64,000 nucleotides of DNA from Acidimicrobiales bacterium (GTDB lineage: Bacteria > Actinomycetota > Acidimicrobiia > Acidimicrobiales > Poriferisodalaceae): contig VYDH01000020.1 in assembly GCA_009843525.1 (NCBI GenBank), positions 62,001 to 126,000 of the forward strand, given 5' to 3'. Both the position numbers and the translations under genes were made by a program. Shown here piece by piece: positions 52,555-60,938 of the stretch. The notes beneath the pieces are model-generated. The model ran no database searches. It was not told the origin of the DNA and was given only the letters and a program-made list of their open reading frames with translations. Position 1 is the stretch's first letter, and each line of letters begins with the position of its first letter.

Positions 52555-53259
52555 ATGGCGAGTCCTGATTCTCCTCCCGTCGAACCCTCCGATACCGAGG
52601 GCGAGGGCTTGCTCGAAACCATCGGCGCGCAGCTTGCGACGCTCGCGGCGCAAGTGTCCGAGATCGACCAGCGAATGAGCAGCGTGGAATCGGGAGCGCC
52701 ATCACAACCGGTGGAAGTACGGCTGTCGCCCGAGACGGTGGCGCAGATTGCCGATGCACTCGCAGCACTGCAGGCGGCCGGCAGCCAGGCACTGGACGAA
52801 GCGTTCAAGACGGCGAGCGACGACCTCACCGAGGCGCTGTCCGGTCTCGTGCGGTCCGAGATATCGAGGACGCTGACTGACGCCGGTTACACCGTCGAGG
52901 TCACCGAGGTCGCTGAATCTGACATCGACGATGAGCCGTTCGAGGACGGCACAGGCTCCGATGCTGCCGCCGAGAACGACCTGGATGAGCTGACTGAGCC
53001 AGAACCGATTGCGGCCTCCGTTCGCTCTGGGCCAGATGCTGCTGCCATGCCGTCGATCGTCGCGCCCTTGGCCGCAGCGGATCGGGTTGACGCCGCGTAC
53101 GAATCGATCGGGTCCGGCTCGGAGGGCGACACTGGTGACGACGACACCGATGAGGCCGACGGTGATCTCATCGACGCGGATCGGGCACCGCTCGCACTCG
53201 ACGAACTCGATGATCCCTTCCTTGATGCGCTGATCCGCAAGGAACCGCTGTCTGCTTAG
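52555..53259 (+). CDS. Acidic coiled-coil protein of unknown function in the divIVA position
   Basis: A 234-residue protein, rich in Asp, Glu, Ala and Ser. Residues ~20-60 (LLETIGAQLATLAAQVSEIDQ) and ~65-105 (VAQIADALAALQAAGSQALD) show a heptad-like pattern; the C-terminal half is an acidic, low-complexity region (GDTGDDDTDEADGDLIDADR) with a final helix ELDDPFLDALIRK. There is no DivIVA-type start (the MPLTPxDI motif is absent), so it is not a plain DivIVA, though it lies where divIVA or wag31 normally follows yggT. It may stand for a polar or cytoskeletal factor; this is position-based inference. Its TAG stop overlaps the ileS stop on the other strand. Confidence 0.6.
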   Translation: MASPDSPPVEPSDTEGEGLLETIGAQLATLAAQVSEIDQRMSSVESGAPSQPVEVRLSPETVAQIADALAALQAAGSQALDEAFKTASDDLTEALSGLVRSEISRTLTDAGYTVEVTEVAESDIDDEPFEDGTGSDAAAENDLDELTEPEPIAASVRSGPDAAAMPSIVAPLAAADRVDAAYESIGSGSEGDTGDDDTDEADGDLIDADRAPLALDELDDPFLDALIRKEPLSA

Positions 53260-56200
53260 ACAGCCGCCCGCGAGCAGACCGCCAGATCGAGGTCGGGCTC
53301 GTCGCTGCCGTCGAGCCAGTGGATCTCCTCCGCTAACACGGCGGCTTCCACCAATGGCTCATGCTGACGGATCGCAGCCAGATTCGGCGGACTCCAGCGG
53401 ATCGTCAGATTGATGCGGTCGGTGACCTCGAGACCGTGCTCCTTGCGCGTTTGCTGGATGTGGCGAATCAGATCGCGAGCTGCACCTTCGGCCTCCAGCT
53501 CGGGTGTGACCGTGGCATCCAGCGTCACGACCAGTTGCTGGTCTTCCAGCACCGAAGTCGTAGCCGGGTCCGATGGTTGCAGGGTGAGCTGGTATTCGCC
53601 GTCGCGCAGTTCGTGGCTTCCGGCCACCACCCCGCCTTCGGCAGTGACGTTCCAGTCGCCCCTTCGGGCGGCCATGAAGACTTCCTGAACAGCGACGCCC
53701 AACCGCGGCCCCAGCACCGAGCCGTCTGGGCGCAGCACGTGGGTCGCGAGGTCGCCGAGCTCATCTCGGAGCTTCACTTCCCGGACGTTGATCTCATCAG
53801 CAAGAAGCGGGGCGAACGGTTCGAGCAGCTCGGCACCGGCGCCGGCCACGGTCACGCTGTGCAGCGGCAGCCGGACGCGCAAGCCGGCGTCCTCGCGCAC
53901 TCGCAGCGCTGCGGAGGCCGCAGCTCGAACAGCATCCATGTGTTCAACGAGATCAGGATCCAGCGGGAGCATCTCAGGGTCAGGCCAGTCGCTTAGGTGC
54001 ACGCTGTCACCGCCGGTCAGCCCGCTGTAGATCTCTTCGGTGATCATCGGCAGCAGCGGGGCCGCCATGGCCGCAAAGATCCTCAGCACCGTGTACAGCG
54101 TGTCGAAAGCGTCAGGTTCGCCCGTGGTCCCGCCTTCGGCGGACAGGACGCGGGTGAACTCGCCCCAAAAGCGTGTCCGGCTGCGGCGGATGTACCAGTT
54201 GTTGAGCGCGTCGATGAATGACTGCAGCTCGGCGGCGGCCCCCGGCAAGTCGTAGGCCTCGAAACTTGCCGTCACTGATTCCAGCGTGGCCCTGGTCTTG
54301 GCTAGCAAGTAGCGATCGAGCACATGAGGAGAGTCGGTTCGCACCTTGGCCTCGTAGCCATCGGCATTCGCGTACAGCGTGAAGAAGGCGTATGAGTTCC
54401 AGATCGGGATCAGCACCTGCCGGGCGACCTCGTCGATGCCGTTGTCGGAAATGCGCGTATCGCCGCCCCGGACAATGTTCGTCGCCATGAGGTACCACCG
54501 AAGTGCATCGGAGCCTTGCTTGGCGAAGATGTCGGTGGGCTCGGTGTAGTTCCGCAGCCGCTTGGACAGCTTGTTGCCGTCGGCGGCCAACAGCACGCCA
54601 TGGCAGATCACGTTCTGGAACGCCGGCTGGGAGAACAGTGCTCCCGCCAGAACGTGGAGCGTGTAGAACCAGCCGCGGGTCTGGTTGATGTACTCCACGA
54701 TGAAATCGGCCGGGAAGTTCTTCTCGAACCACTCCTTGTTCTCGAACGGGTAGTGCACCTGCGCGAAGGGCATGGACCCCGACTCGAACCAGCAGTCGAG
54801 CACTTCGGGCACACGCCGCATGGTCGAGCGGCCCGTGGGGTCGTCCGGGTTGGGGCGAGTCAGCTCGTCGATGAACGGCCGGTGCAGATCCGTCGGGCGC
54901 ACGCCGAAATCGCCCTCGATCTCGTCGAGACTGCCGTAGACATCGATTCGGGGGTAGTCAGGGTTGTCGCTGACCCAGATCGGGATAGGCGAGCCCCAGA
55001 ATCGGTTGCGACTGATGGACCAGTCACGGGCACCTGCCAGCCATTGGCCGAACCGGCCATCGCGTACATGGCCGGGCACCCAGTTGATCTGCTGGTTGGT
55101 CTCGGCCAGGAGATCGGAGATCTCGGTGACCTTCACGTACCACGAGCTGATGGCCTTGTAGATGATCGGCGTGTCCGTGCGCCAGCAGTGCGGATAGTTG
55201 TGCTCGTAGCTGTCGTGGCGCAGCACCCTGTCGCGTCGCTTGAGCTCGGCGATGATCTGCGGGTTTGCCTCGAAGACGTTGAGGTCGGCCCACGGTGTGA
55301 TCGGTTGCGTGAAACAACCCCGGTCATCCACCGGTACTGCATCGGCGATCTCGATGCCGTGGGCCTCGCAGAGAAGCTGATCCTCCTCGCCGAAGCCGGG
55401 CGCCAGGTGAACCACACCGGTGCCTTCGGCGGTGTCCACAAAATCGCCGGCGAGCACCCGGAACGCCTCGGTGCGATGAGCGAAGAAGTCGAACATGGGC
55501 GAGTAGCGGCGGCCGGCGAGCTCAGCGCCGCTCATCGTGCCCACGACGGTGTACGGCTCGAGGTCTGCTGCGCAATGCTCGAGACAGTCCGACGCGAGGA
55601 CGTAGCGGCCAGCACCGAGCACCTCCGACTGCACGACGGCATAGGCGATCTCCTCGCCGACGGCGACCGCGAGATTGGACGGCAGGGTCCACGGCGTTGT
55701 GGTCCAAGCGAGCAGTCGCAACGGACCGCCTGTGCCAGCCGTGCTGCCTGCGCCGGTTGGCTCATCGGTGTCCGCTAGTTCAAACCAGACCGTGATGGCA
55801 GGATCCTGACGAGGTCTCGTGGCGTCGTCGAGCCTGATCTCAAAGTTTGACAGGGGAGTCTCCGCGCCCCACGAGTAGGGCATGACCCGGAACGCCTGGT
55901 AGACGAGACCGCGGTCCCAGAGCTGCTTGAACGCCCACATGACCGATTCCATGTAGGGCAGGTCCATCGTCTTGTAGTCGTCGTCGAAGTCGACCCATCG
56001 TGCTTGGCGGGTGACGGTCTTGTGCCACTCCGCCGTGTACCGCAGCACTGAATCACGACACTGGGCGTTGAAGCGTTCGATGCCGAATTCCGTGATCGCA
56101 GCGCGTCCGCTCACGCCGAGCTCACGTTCGGTCTCCATCTCGGCAGGCAGGCCATGGCAGTCCCAGCCGAAGCGGCGGTTGACGCGGTGGCCACGCATCG

Positions 56201-56441
56201 TCTGGTACCGAGGGACCACATCCTTGACGTAACCGGTCAGCAGGTGGCCGTGGTGCGGCAGTCCGTTCGCAAAGGGAGGACCGTCGTAGAAAACAAACTC
56301 GTCGTCCGCGGACCTGTTGGCGATCGACGTCTCAAAGGTGCTCTGCTCGTGCCAGCGCACAAGGATCCGTTCCTCGATCTGCGGGAAGTCTGCTTGCGCA
56401 GGTACACGTGGGTACACGGTCTCGGTCGGCTCTCGCTTCAC
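53256..56441 (-). CDS. ileS: Isoleucyl-tRNA synthetase, eukaryote-like type 2
   Basis: Charges tRNA-Ile with isoleucine. In 1061 residues it has the class I motif HHGH (63-66) in FANGLPHHGHLLTGYVKD, the stretch RRFGWDCHGLPAEMETEREL, an editing domain in the middle with LLAWTTTPWTLPSN, and KLSKR at 624-628 in place of KMSKS. This pattern is the IleS2 type, as in mycobacteria, which resembles eukaryotic enzymes and is usually mupirocin-resistant. No C-terminal zinc finger. GTG 56441 is chosen because AGGAGG lies five bases upstream; 26 more residues in frame upstream (ISLPQGYPRCLVDW...) are non-coding leader. Confidence 0.95.
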   Translation of the reverse strand: MKREPTETVYPRVPAQADFPQIEERILVRWHEQSTFETSIANRSADDEFVFYDGPPFANGLPHHGHLLTGYVKDVVPRYQTMRGHRVNRRFGWDCHGLPAEMETERELGVSGRAAITEFGIERFNAQCRDSVLRYTAEWHKTVTRQARWVDFDDDYKTMDLPYMESVMWAFKQLWDRGLVYQAFRVMPYSWGAETPLSNFEIRLDDATRPRQDPAITVWFELADTDEPTGAGSTAGTGGPLRLLAWTTTPWTLPSNLAVAVGEEIAYAVVQSEVLGAGRYVLASDCLEHCAADLEPYTVVGTMSGAELAGRRYSPMFDFFAHRTEAFRVLAGDFVDTAEGTGVVHLAPGFGEEDQLLCEAHGIEIADAVPVDDRGCFTQPITPWADLNVFEANPQIIAELKRRDRVLRHDSYEHNYPHCWRTDTPIIYKAISSWYVKVTEISDLLAETNQQINWVPGHVRDGRFGQWLAGARDWSISRNRFWGSPIPIWVSDNPDYPRIDVYGSLDEIEGDFGVRPTDLHRPFIDELTRPNPDDPTGRSTMRRVPEVLDCWFESGSMPFAQVHYPFENKEWFEKNFPADFIVEYINQTRGWFYTLHVLAGALFSQPAFQNVICHGVLLAADGNKLSKRLRNYTEPTDIFAKQGSDALRWYLMATNIVRGGDTRISDNGIDEVARQVLIPIWNSYAFFTLYANADGYEAKVRTDSPHVLDRYLLAKTRATLESVTASFEAYDLPGAAAELQSFIDALNNWYIRRSRTRFWGEFTRVLSAEGGTTGEPDAFDTLYTVLRIFAAMAAPLLPMITEEIYSGLTGGDSVHLSDWPDPEMLPLDPDLVEHMDAVRAAASAALRVREDAGLRVRLPLHSVTVAGAGAELLEPFAPLLADEINVREVKLRDELGDLATHVLRPDGSVLGPRLGVAVQEVFMAARRGDWNVTAEGGVVAGSHELRDGEYQLTLQPSDPATTSVLEDQQLVVTLDATVTPELEAEGAARDLIRHIQQTRKEHGLEVTDRINLTIRWSPPNLAAIRQHEPLVEAAVLAEEIHWLDGSDEPDLDLAVCSRAAV

Positions 56442-56446
56442 CAGCG

Positions 56447-56495
56447 CCTCCTGGGCCTCGCTCGAGCCCACGAGCCAGTCCACGAGACAGCGAGG
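56447..56495 (-). promoter_or_regulatory. Hairpin and Shine-Dalgarno region of the ileS leader
   Basis: On the minus strand CCTCGCT (plus 56489-56495) is perfectly complementary to AGCGAGG (plus 56456-56462), with a 26-base loop, ending three bases before the AGGAGG ribosome binding site (plus 56447-56452). The CCTC arm could also pair with the binding site itself, so a switch between two forms is conceivable. No T-box core sequence or specifier stem could be found. Confidence 0.4.
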
Positions 56496-56592
56496 GTACC
56501 CCTGAGGCAGGGAAATCAACGGAGTTGCGAGCTGCCAAACGCAGTCGAAATCGGCGACCTAGACTGCCGCGTCGCTTCTGTGGGGAGGAGCC

Positions 56593-57189
56593 ATGGCCAC
56601 TGCGAAGAAGGCTTCCGCCCGAAAGGCTGCTGCGAAGAAGGCTCCCGCACGGAAGCGGGCAGCGAGTTCCTCGAAGACCAAGACCGCCGCAAAGAAGGCA
56701 GGTGCTGCGAAGAGGACCGCAGCAAAGAACACCGCAGCAAAGAAGGCGAGCACGGCCAAGAAGGCATCTGCGAAGAAGGCCGCACCCCGCCGCAAGTCTC
56801 CAAAGCCCCGCTTCGGCGATGCGTTTCTCGAAAAGCAGCGACAGGCGTTGCTGGCTGAGCGCCGTCGATACACGGAGCATGCTGAGCGGTATGAGGCCGA
56901 GGCCGAGCAGCTCGTGAGCGAACGCGAGCCGGGAGATGTCCAGTTCGATGAGGAGTCGGGTGAGGGAGACTCCATTGCCGTGGAACGCGATCGGGCGCTG
57001 CAGATCTCGGCTCGTGAGCGCGAGGAGATCGCCGAGATCGATGCTGCTTTGGCGCGCATCGAAGACGGCACCTACGGCATCTGCGTCGTCTCGGGCAAGC
57101 CGATCCCCAAGGAGCGCCTGGAAGCGATCCCGCACGCCTCCATGCGCGTGGAAGTCAAGAGCAGCGGTCCGGCATGGCGTCGGCCGTAG
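56593..57189 (+). CDS. DksA/TraR-family protein with Lys/Ala-rich tail
   Basis: 198 residues in two parts. The first ~70 residues are almost only Lys, Ala, Ser and Arg (repeats of AKKA and AAKK), like histone H1-type tails, and likely bind nucleic acid. The rest is the TraR/DksA fold: a coiled coil (FLEKQRQALLAERRRYTEHA), an acidic tip (GDVQFDEESGEGDSI) and DAALARIEDGTYGICVVSGK with PIPKERLEAIPHASMR. The usual four zinc cysteines are mostly gone: only one remains (YGICVVSGK), and the second CxxC is replaced by MRVE. Related actinobacterial proteins with such an ending exist. Binding to RNA polymerase is inferred. GGAGGAG precedes the ATG. Next to lspA as usual. Confidence 0.84.
   Translation: MATAKKASARKAAAKKAPARKRAASSSKTKTAAKKAGAAKRTAAKNTAAKKASTAKKASAKKAAPRRKSPKPRFGDAFLEKQRQALLAERRRYTEHAERYEAEAEQLVSEREPGDVQFDEESGEGDSIAVERDRALQISAREREEIAEIDAALARIEDGTYGICVVSGKPIPKERLEAIPHASMRVEVKSSGPAWRRP
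56605..56790 (+). repeat. Low-complexity Lys/Ala codon repeats in the DksA-like gene
   Basis: The sequence AAGAAGGC and close variants recur about ten times in this stretch, encoding the AKK repeats. Spacing is irregular and in frame, so it is coding low-complexity sequence and not a CRISPR array. Such runs change length easily by slippage. Confidence 0.75.
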
Positions 57190-57202
57190 ACGCTGAGCCG
57201 AG

Positions 57203-57724
57203 GTGTTCGCAAACCGCCCATCAGCGCCACAGACTCGCGTGACGCGCAGCCTCAGCATCGCCCTCGCCTCGGTTGCAGTTCTCTGCTTGGATCAGCTCAC
57301 CAAGGCATGGGCCGTGGTCGCTCTGGACGACCGCATCATCGACCTCGTGTGGACGCTGCGCCTGCGGCTCGTGCACAACACCGGCTTCGCCTTCTCAGCG
57401 GGCCAGCGACTCGGTCCGGTCCTGGCGCTCGTGGCCATCGTGATCGTCGGTGTGCTGTGGCTGTCGCGACATCGTGTGCAGGGCCAATGGGCCTCAATCG
57501 GGCTCGGCGGCATCATCGGCGGGGCGCTGGGCAATCTCGCCGACCGCGTCTTTCGCGGCGCAGCCTGGGGGCGTGGCGCGGTCGTGGACTTCATCGACCT
57601 GCAGTGGTGGCCGATCTTCAATGTGGCAGACGCATTCATCACCGCCGGGCTAGTGATCGTGCTGCTCCACCTGTATCGCAGCGAGCGGCGGCGGGCCGGG
57701 GCTCCCCGGGAGGCACCTGGGTGA
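57203..57724 (+). CDS. lspA: Lipoprotein signal peptidase
   Basis: Type II signal peptidase that removes signal peptides from lipoproteins such as the ones encoded at 3539 and 23740 here. Four membrane helices in 173 residues, the motif LDQLTKAWAV at the first helix, RLVHNTGFAFSAGQRLG, and the catalytic Asp114 in GNLADRVFRGA and Asp143 in FNVADAFITAG. GTG 57203 follows a GAGG. The stop overlaps the rluD-like start by four bases (GTGA). Confidence 0.95.
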   Translation: MFANRPSAPQTRVTRSLSIALASVAVLCLDQLTKAWAVVALDDRIIDLVWTLRLRLVHNTGFAFSAGQRLGPVLALVAIVIVGVLWLSRHRVQGQWASIGLGGIIGGALGNLADRVFRGAAWGRGAVVDFIDLQWWPIFNVADAFITAGLVIVLLHLYRSERRRAGAPREAPG

Positions 57725-58671
57725 GCGATCTGCCGGGACACTTCGAGATACCGGAGTCGCTGTCCGGCGAACGCATCGACCGTGCACTGTCGCTGTTGAC
57801 TGGGCGGTCACGATCAGACACGGCGAAGATGGTTGCTCAAGGGTGCGTTCTGGTCGACGGCCAGATCGCTCGGGCGGGCTCGGTACGGGTTGCTGCCGGC
57901 TCGACTGTAGAAGTCACAGACATGCAGCTTCCCGCCGCAGTCCCGGAGCAGCGCCGTGAGATTGCCCCTTTCGATGTCCTGCATGCCGATGGCGACATCG
58001 TGGTCGTGGACAAGCCATCCGGAGTCGTCACACATCCGGGCAGCGGGCACTCTGCGGGCACGCTCGCAGACGCATTGGTCGAGCAGTATCCGGACATGGC
58101 CGGCGTGGGTCAGCCCGGCAGGCCCGGCATCGTGCACCGGCTCGACCGGGGGACCAGCGGCGTCTTGGTCTGCGCACGCAGTTCGCGGGCGTATGACGCG
58201 CTTGTCGAGCAGCTCACGATGCGGCAGGTTCGCAGGACCTATGCAGCGCTCGCTCGAGGACATCCTTCCTCACCGACAGGCACGATCGACGCGCCGATCG
58301 GCCGGGATCGGGAGAATCACACCCTCATGGCCGTGACATCGGAGGGGCGTGACGCCCGGACGCACTACAGCGTCGTCGAGACCTATGTGCATCCTGCGGA
58401 AGCCTCGCTGCTTCGCTGCCGGCTCGAGACGGGGCGGACACACCAGATCCGCGTGCATCTGGCCAGTATCGGGCTGCCACTGCTCGGCGACCTGACCTAC
58501 GGCGTGCCGGATCCATTCGGTATCGGCCGTCCGCTGTTGCATGCGGTCCGGCTGACATTTCGGCATCCTGACACCGGCGCGGACATGAGCTTCGAGGCCC
58601 CGATGCCGGAAGACTTCGTCGAGGCGCTGGCGCGCTTCGGTACCGATCCGTCGGCCTTCCCGACGGAGTGA
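57721..58671 (+). CDS. Pseudouridine synthase of the RluA/RluD family
   Basis: A 316-residue rRNA pseudouridine synthase. An N-terminal S4 domain (ERIDRALSLLTGRSRSDTAK) precedes the catalytic domain: VVVDKPSGVVTHPG, GIVHRLDRGTSGVLVCAR with catalytic Asp142, and RLETGRTHQIRVHLASIG. It matches RluD, which modifies 23S rRNA helix 69, and the lspA-rluD pair is common. The GTG at 57721 lies in the lspA stop. The target sites are inferred from family. Confidence 0.92.
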   Translation: MSDLPGHFEIPESLSGERIDRALSLLTGRSRSDTAKMVAQGCVLVDGQIARAGSVRVAAGSTVEVTDMQLPAAVPEQRREIAPFDVLHADGDIVVVDKPSGVVTHPGSGHSAGTLADALVEQYPDMAGVGQPGRPGIVHRLDRGTSGVLVCARSSRAYDALVEQLTMRQVRRTYAALARGHPSSPTGTIDAPIGRDRENHTLMAVTSEGRDARTHYSVVETYVHPAEASLLRCRLETGRTHQIRVHLASIGLPLLGDLTYGVPDPFGIGRPLLHAVRLTFRHPDTGADMSFEAPMPEDFVEALARFGTDPSAFPTE

Positions 58672-58675
58672 AGTG

Positions 58676-59128
58676 TCAAGAGGCTGAATCGGCGGACCCG
58701 GGCCACGGCGCGCGGCCCCGGGCAACCTCGGCCACTGCAGCGAGGCTGTAGGAGTCCAGTTCGGCACGCATGCGATGGCCGACCGAGTCCCAGATCGCCA
58801 GCAAGACGCACTGTCCCTCGTGATCGCACGCACCATCTTGATGAGGCTGGCCGAAATCGCCGAGAGCGATCGGGCCGTCGACTGCTCGAATGATCATCCC
58901 GATCGTGACCTCGGCCGGGTCGCGAGCCATCACGTAGCCGCCGCCGACACCACGTTTGGATCGCACCAGACCCGCCCCTTTGAGCGCCAGCAGGATCTGC
59001 TCCAGGTAAGGCTGGGGCAGACCTGTGCGTTCCGCAATATCGCGCACCGAGGTCGGCCGGCCATTGTCGTTGAGGACTAGGGACAGCAACGCGCGGCTCG
59101 CGTAGTCTCCCCGCGTCGAGACCGCCAC
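58676..59128 (-). CDS. Rrf2-family transcriptional regulator
   Basis: A 150-residue winged-helix regulator: STRGDYASRALLSLVL, SVRDIAERTGLPQPYLEQIL and LVRSKRGVGGGYVMAR are classical Rrf2/IscR sequences. Two cysteines, Cys101 and Cys107 (ACDHEGQC), remain of the three that hold a cluster in IscR, so iron-sulfur or redox sensing is possible but not sure. GTG 59128 gives the correct N-terminus; it diverges from the phosphatase-like gene at 59190 and may control it or itself. The stop is four bases from the stop of the convergent pseudouridine synthase gene. Confidence 0.88.
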   Translation of the reverse strand: MAVSTRGDYASRALLSLVLNDNGRPTSVRDIAERTGLPQPYLEQILLALKGAGLVRSKRGVGGGYVMARDPAEVTIGMIIRAVDGPIALGDFGQPHQDGACDHEGQCVLLAIWDSVGHRMRAELDSYSLAAVAEVARGRAPWPGSADSAS

Positions 59129-59189
59129 GGTGGCAGCGTAGCCCCGGCACCGGCCTCGCCTACTGGCTCGGCCTCCTAGGGTCGGTTTC

Positions 59190-60326
59190 GTGGAAAGCGA
59201 CGCCGTCGAGCACAACGGGGGCAGCGAACCGCTGGCGCTCGACCGCACGCTGCCGACGTACGACGGCCATTGTGTCACCGCAGTCGCTCCGGCCCTGTGC
59301 GCTGGCGTCGAGGCTGATCTCGTCAGCGATGCGGTTGCAGCTGCACGCACGGTGGTGCTGCTGGTCGTGGATGGCCTCGGCTGGCACCAGTTGCGCCGCC
59401 ATCGCGCGCTCGCGCCGGCGCTTGCTGCGGCGAGCGCCGCGATGCCACCGATCACCACAGTTGCTCCGAGCACCACCGCAACGGCACTGACGTCGCTGGC
59501 CACCGGGGCGGCGCCCGGTGAACATGGACTCGTCGGTTATCGCATAGCGACCTCTCTCGGGCTGCTCAACGCGCTTCGCTGGCGGGCCGGCGGCCGGGAC
59601 GCGCGAGCTGAGTTGCCGCCTGACGAGCTGCAGCCCGTCGAGCCATTCTGCGGCCAGCCCGCCGCCGTCGTGACACGTGCGGAATTCCGCCACAGCGGTT
59701 TCAGCGGTGCTCATCTGCGCGGCGGCACATTCTGGGGATGGCACGACCTGCCCGGCTTCGTCGCCGCGGTGCGGGCTGCCGTCGACGAGGGCTTCCGGTT
59801 CGTCTTCGCCTATTACGACACGGTCGACAAGATCGCTCACGAGTTCGGGCTCGGCGAGCGCTACCACGCTGCGCTCGCCGAGACGGAGCGCCTGGCCGTG
59901 GCCTTGCGCAGTGACCTGCCTGCCGCGGTGCCCGTGATCGTCACTGCCGATCACGGCGTCGTCGAGGTGCTCGAACCTCCGGTGATGGTCGATCCCGAGG
60001 TCGTAGCACTCACCGACGGCTGGTCAGGCGAGGCCAGGCTGCTGTGGCTGCACGCCTGCGCAGGTGCCGAGTCAGCTCTTGCATCTGCCTGCGAGCGCTA
60101 TGCCGGTATCGCCGAGATCGCTCCTGTCGAGCAGGTGCTGGACGAACAATGGCTGGGTCGTCATGTCACCGAGACGGCCAGGGGCCGGCTCGGAGATGTC
60201 GCTCTCGTGCCCAGAGGTCTGCAGGCCTTCACCATGCCCGACGAGGACCAGCCCCACCACGCACTCATCGGCCGCCACGGGGGCTTGACCGCCGAAGAAA
60301 TGCTGGTGCCGTTCGCGCAGCTGTAA
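59190..60326 (+). CDS. Alkaline phosphatase superfamily protein (nucleotide pyrophosphatase-like)
   Basis: 378 residues with the fold of type I phosphodiesterases/nucleotide pyrophosphatases. The first metal Asp is in VVLLVVDGLGWHQL, the nucleophile Thr in TTVAPSTTATALTSLATG, further metal ligands are in YYDTVDKIAHEFG and IVTADHGVVEV, and the last His in LIGRHGGLTAEEM. No signal peptide is seen, so it may act in the cytoplasm. Substrate unknown. It is the first gene of a plus-strand run and is followed, three bases later, by the Bpa gene. Confidence 0.85.
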   Translation: MESDAVEHNGGSEPLALDRTLPTYDGHCVTAVAPALCAGVEADLVSDAVAAARTVVLLVVDGLGWHQLRRHRALAPALAAASAAMPPITTVAPSTTATALTSLATGAAPGEHGLVGYRIATSLGLLNALRWRAGGRDARAELPPDELQPVEPFCGQPAAVVTRAEFRHSGFSGAHLRGGTFWGWHDLPGFVAAVRAAVDEGFRFVFAYYDTVDKIAHEFGLGERYHAALAETERLAVALRSDLPAAVPVIVTADHGVVEVLEPPVMVDPEVVALTDGWSGEARLLWLHACAGAESALASACERYAGIAEIAPVEQVLDEQWLGRHVTETARGRLGDVALVPRGLQAFTMPDEDQPHHALIGRHGGLTAEEMLVPFAQL

Positions 60327-60329
60327 GGT

Positions 60330-60854
60330 ATGGATTTTCCGCCAGATAGCATTTTGCTGGTGGTCGGCGATCCAGTTCCAGACCCAGAACAGGGCGAGTT
60401 GCTGGAGAGCGGACCACTCACGGAAGACGACATCGACGACGAGGCCTTCGTTCCCGAACCGGCGAAGCTCATGCGCATCGGCGGCATGATTCGTAAGCTG
60501 CTCGAAGAAGTCCGCCACGCGGAGCTCGACGAAGCGGGTCGCGACCGCATGCGCGACGTGTATCACCTGTCGGTTGACGAACTGGCAACAGCACTTTCCG
60601 AACCGCTCGCTGACGAGCTGAACCGGATTGCGCAGCCGTTCGACGAAGACATCCCGTCGGGTCCTGAGCTGCGGGTCGCCCAGGCTCAGCTGGTGGGATG
60701 GCTCGAAGGGCTCTTCCACGGCATCCAAGCAGCGGTATCAGCGCAGCAGATGATGGCAGAGCGGCAGTTGCGCACGATGCGCAGCAATGCACTCGAAGCC
60801 GGCGGGCAACCCCAGAGCTCGCCTGCGGCGGGTCGGGGCGGTGTCTATCTGTGA
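60330..60854 (+). CDS. bpa: Bacterial proteasome activator Bpa
   Basis: A 174-residue all-helical protein of the DUF2587 family: KLMRIGGMIRKLLEEVRHAE, RDRMRDVYHLSVDELATAL, and ELRVAQAQLVGWLEGLFHGI, then QMMAERQLRTMR. Bpa forms dodecameric rings that cap the 20S proteasome and lets it digest unfolded proteins without ATP. The last four residues GVYL match the GQYL-type motif that docks into the proteasome. So the organism should have a 20S proteasome, although no such gene is in the window. ATG 60330 gives an acidic disordered start, typical. Confidence 0.92.
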   Translation: MDFPPDSILLVVGDPVPDPEQGELLESGPLTEDDIDDEAFVPEPAKLMRIGGMIRKLLEEVRHAELDEAGRDRMRDVYHLSVDELATALSEPLADELNRIAQPFDEDIPSGPELRVAQAQLVGWLEGLFHGIQAAVSAQQMMAERQLRTMRSNALEAGGQPQSSPAAGRGGVYL

Positions 60855-60938
60855 GCGATCACTGAAGGCAATAACTACCGAATCGGTTGGCCGGCACCGG
60901 GGGATCGGCCAGCGAGCATCGCAGGGAGCGAGAATCAC

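Noticed and set aside
56442-56592. T-box riboswitch upstream of ileS
   Set aside because: The T-box core and a specifier loop could not be located; only a simple hairpin is seen.
56605-56790. Repeat array resembling a CRISPR
   Set aside because: Repeats are short, in frame, irregularly spaced and code for the Lys/Ala tail; no spacers and no cas genes.
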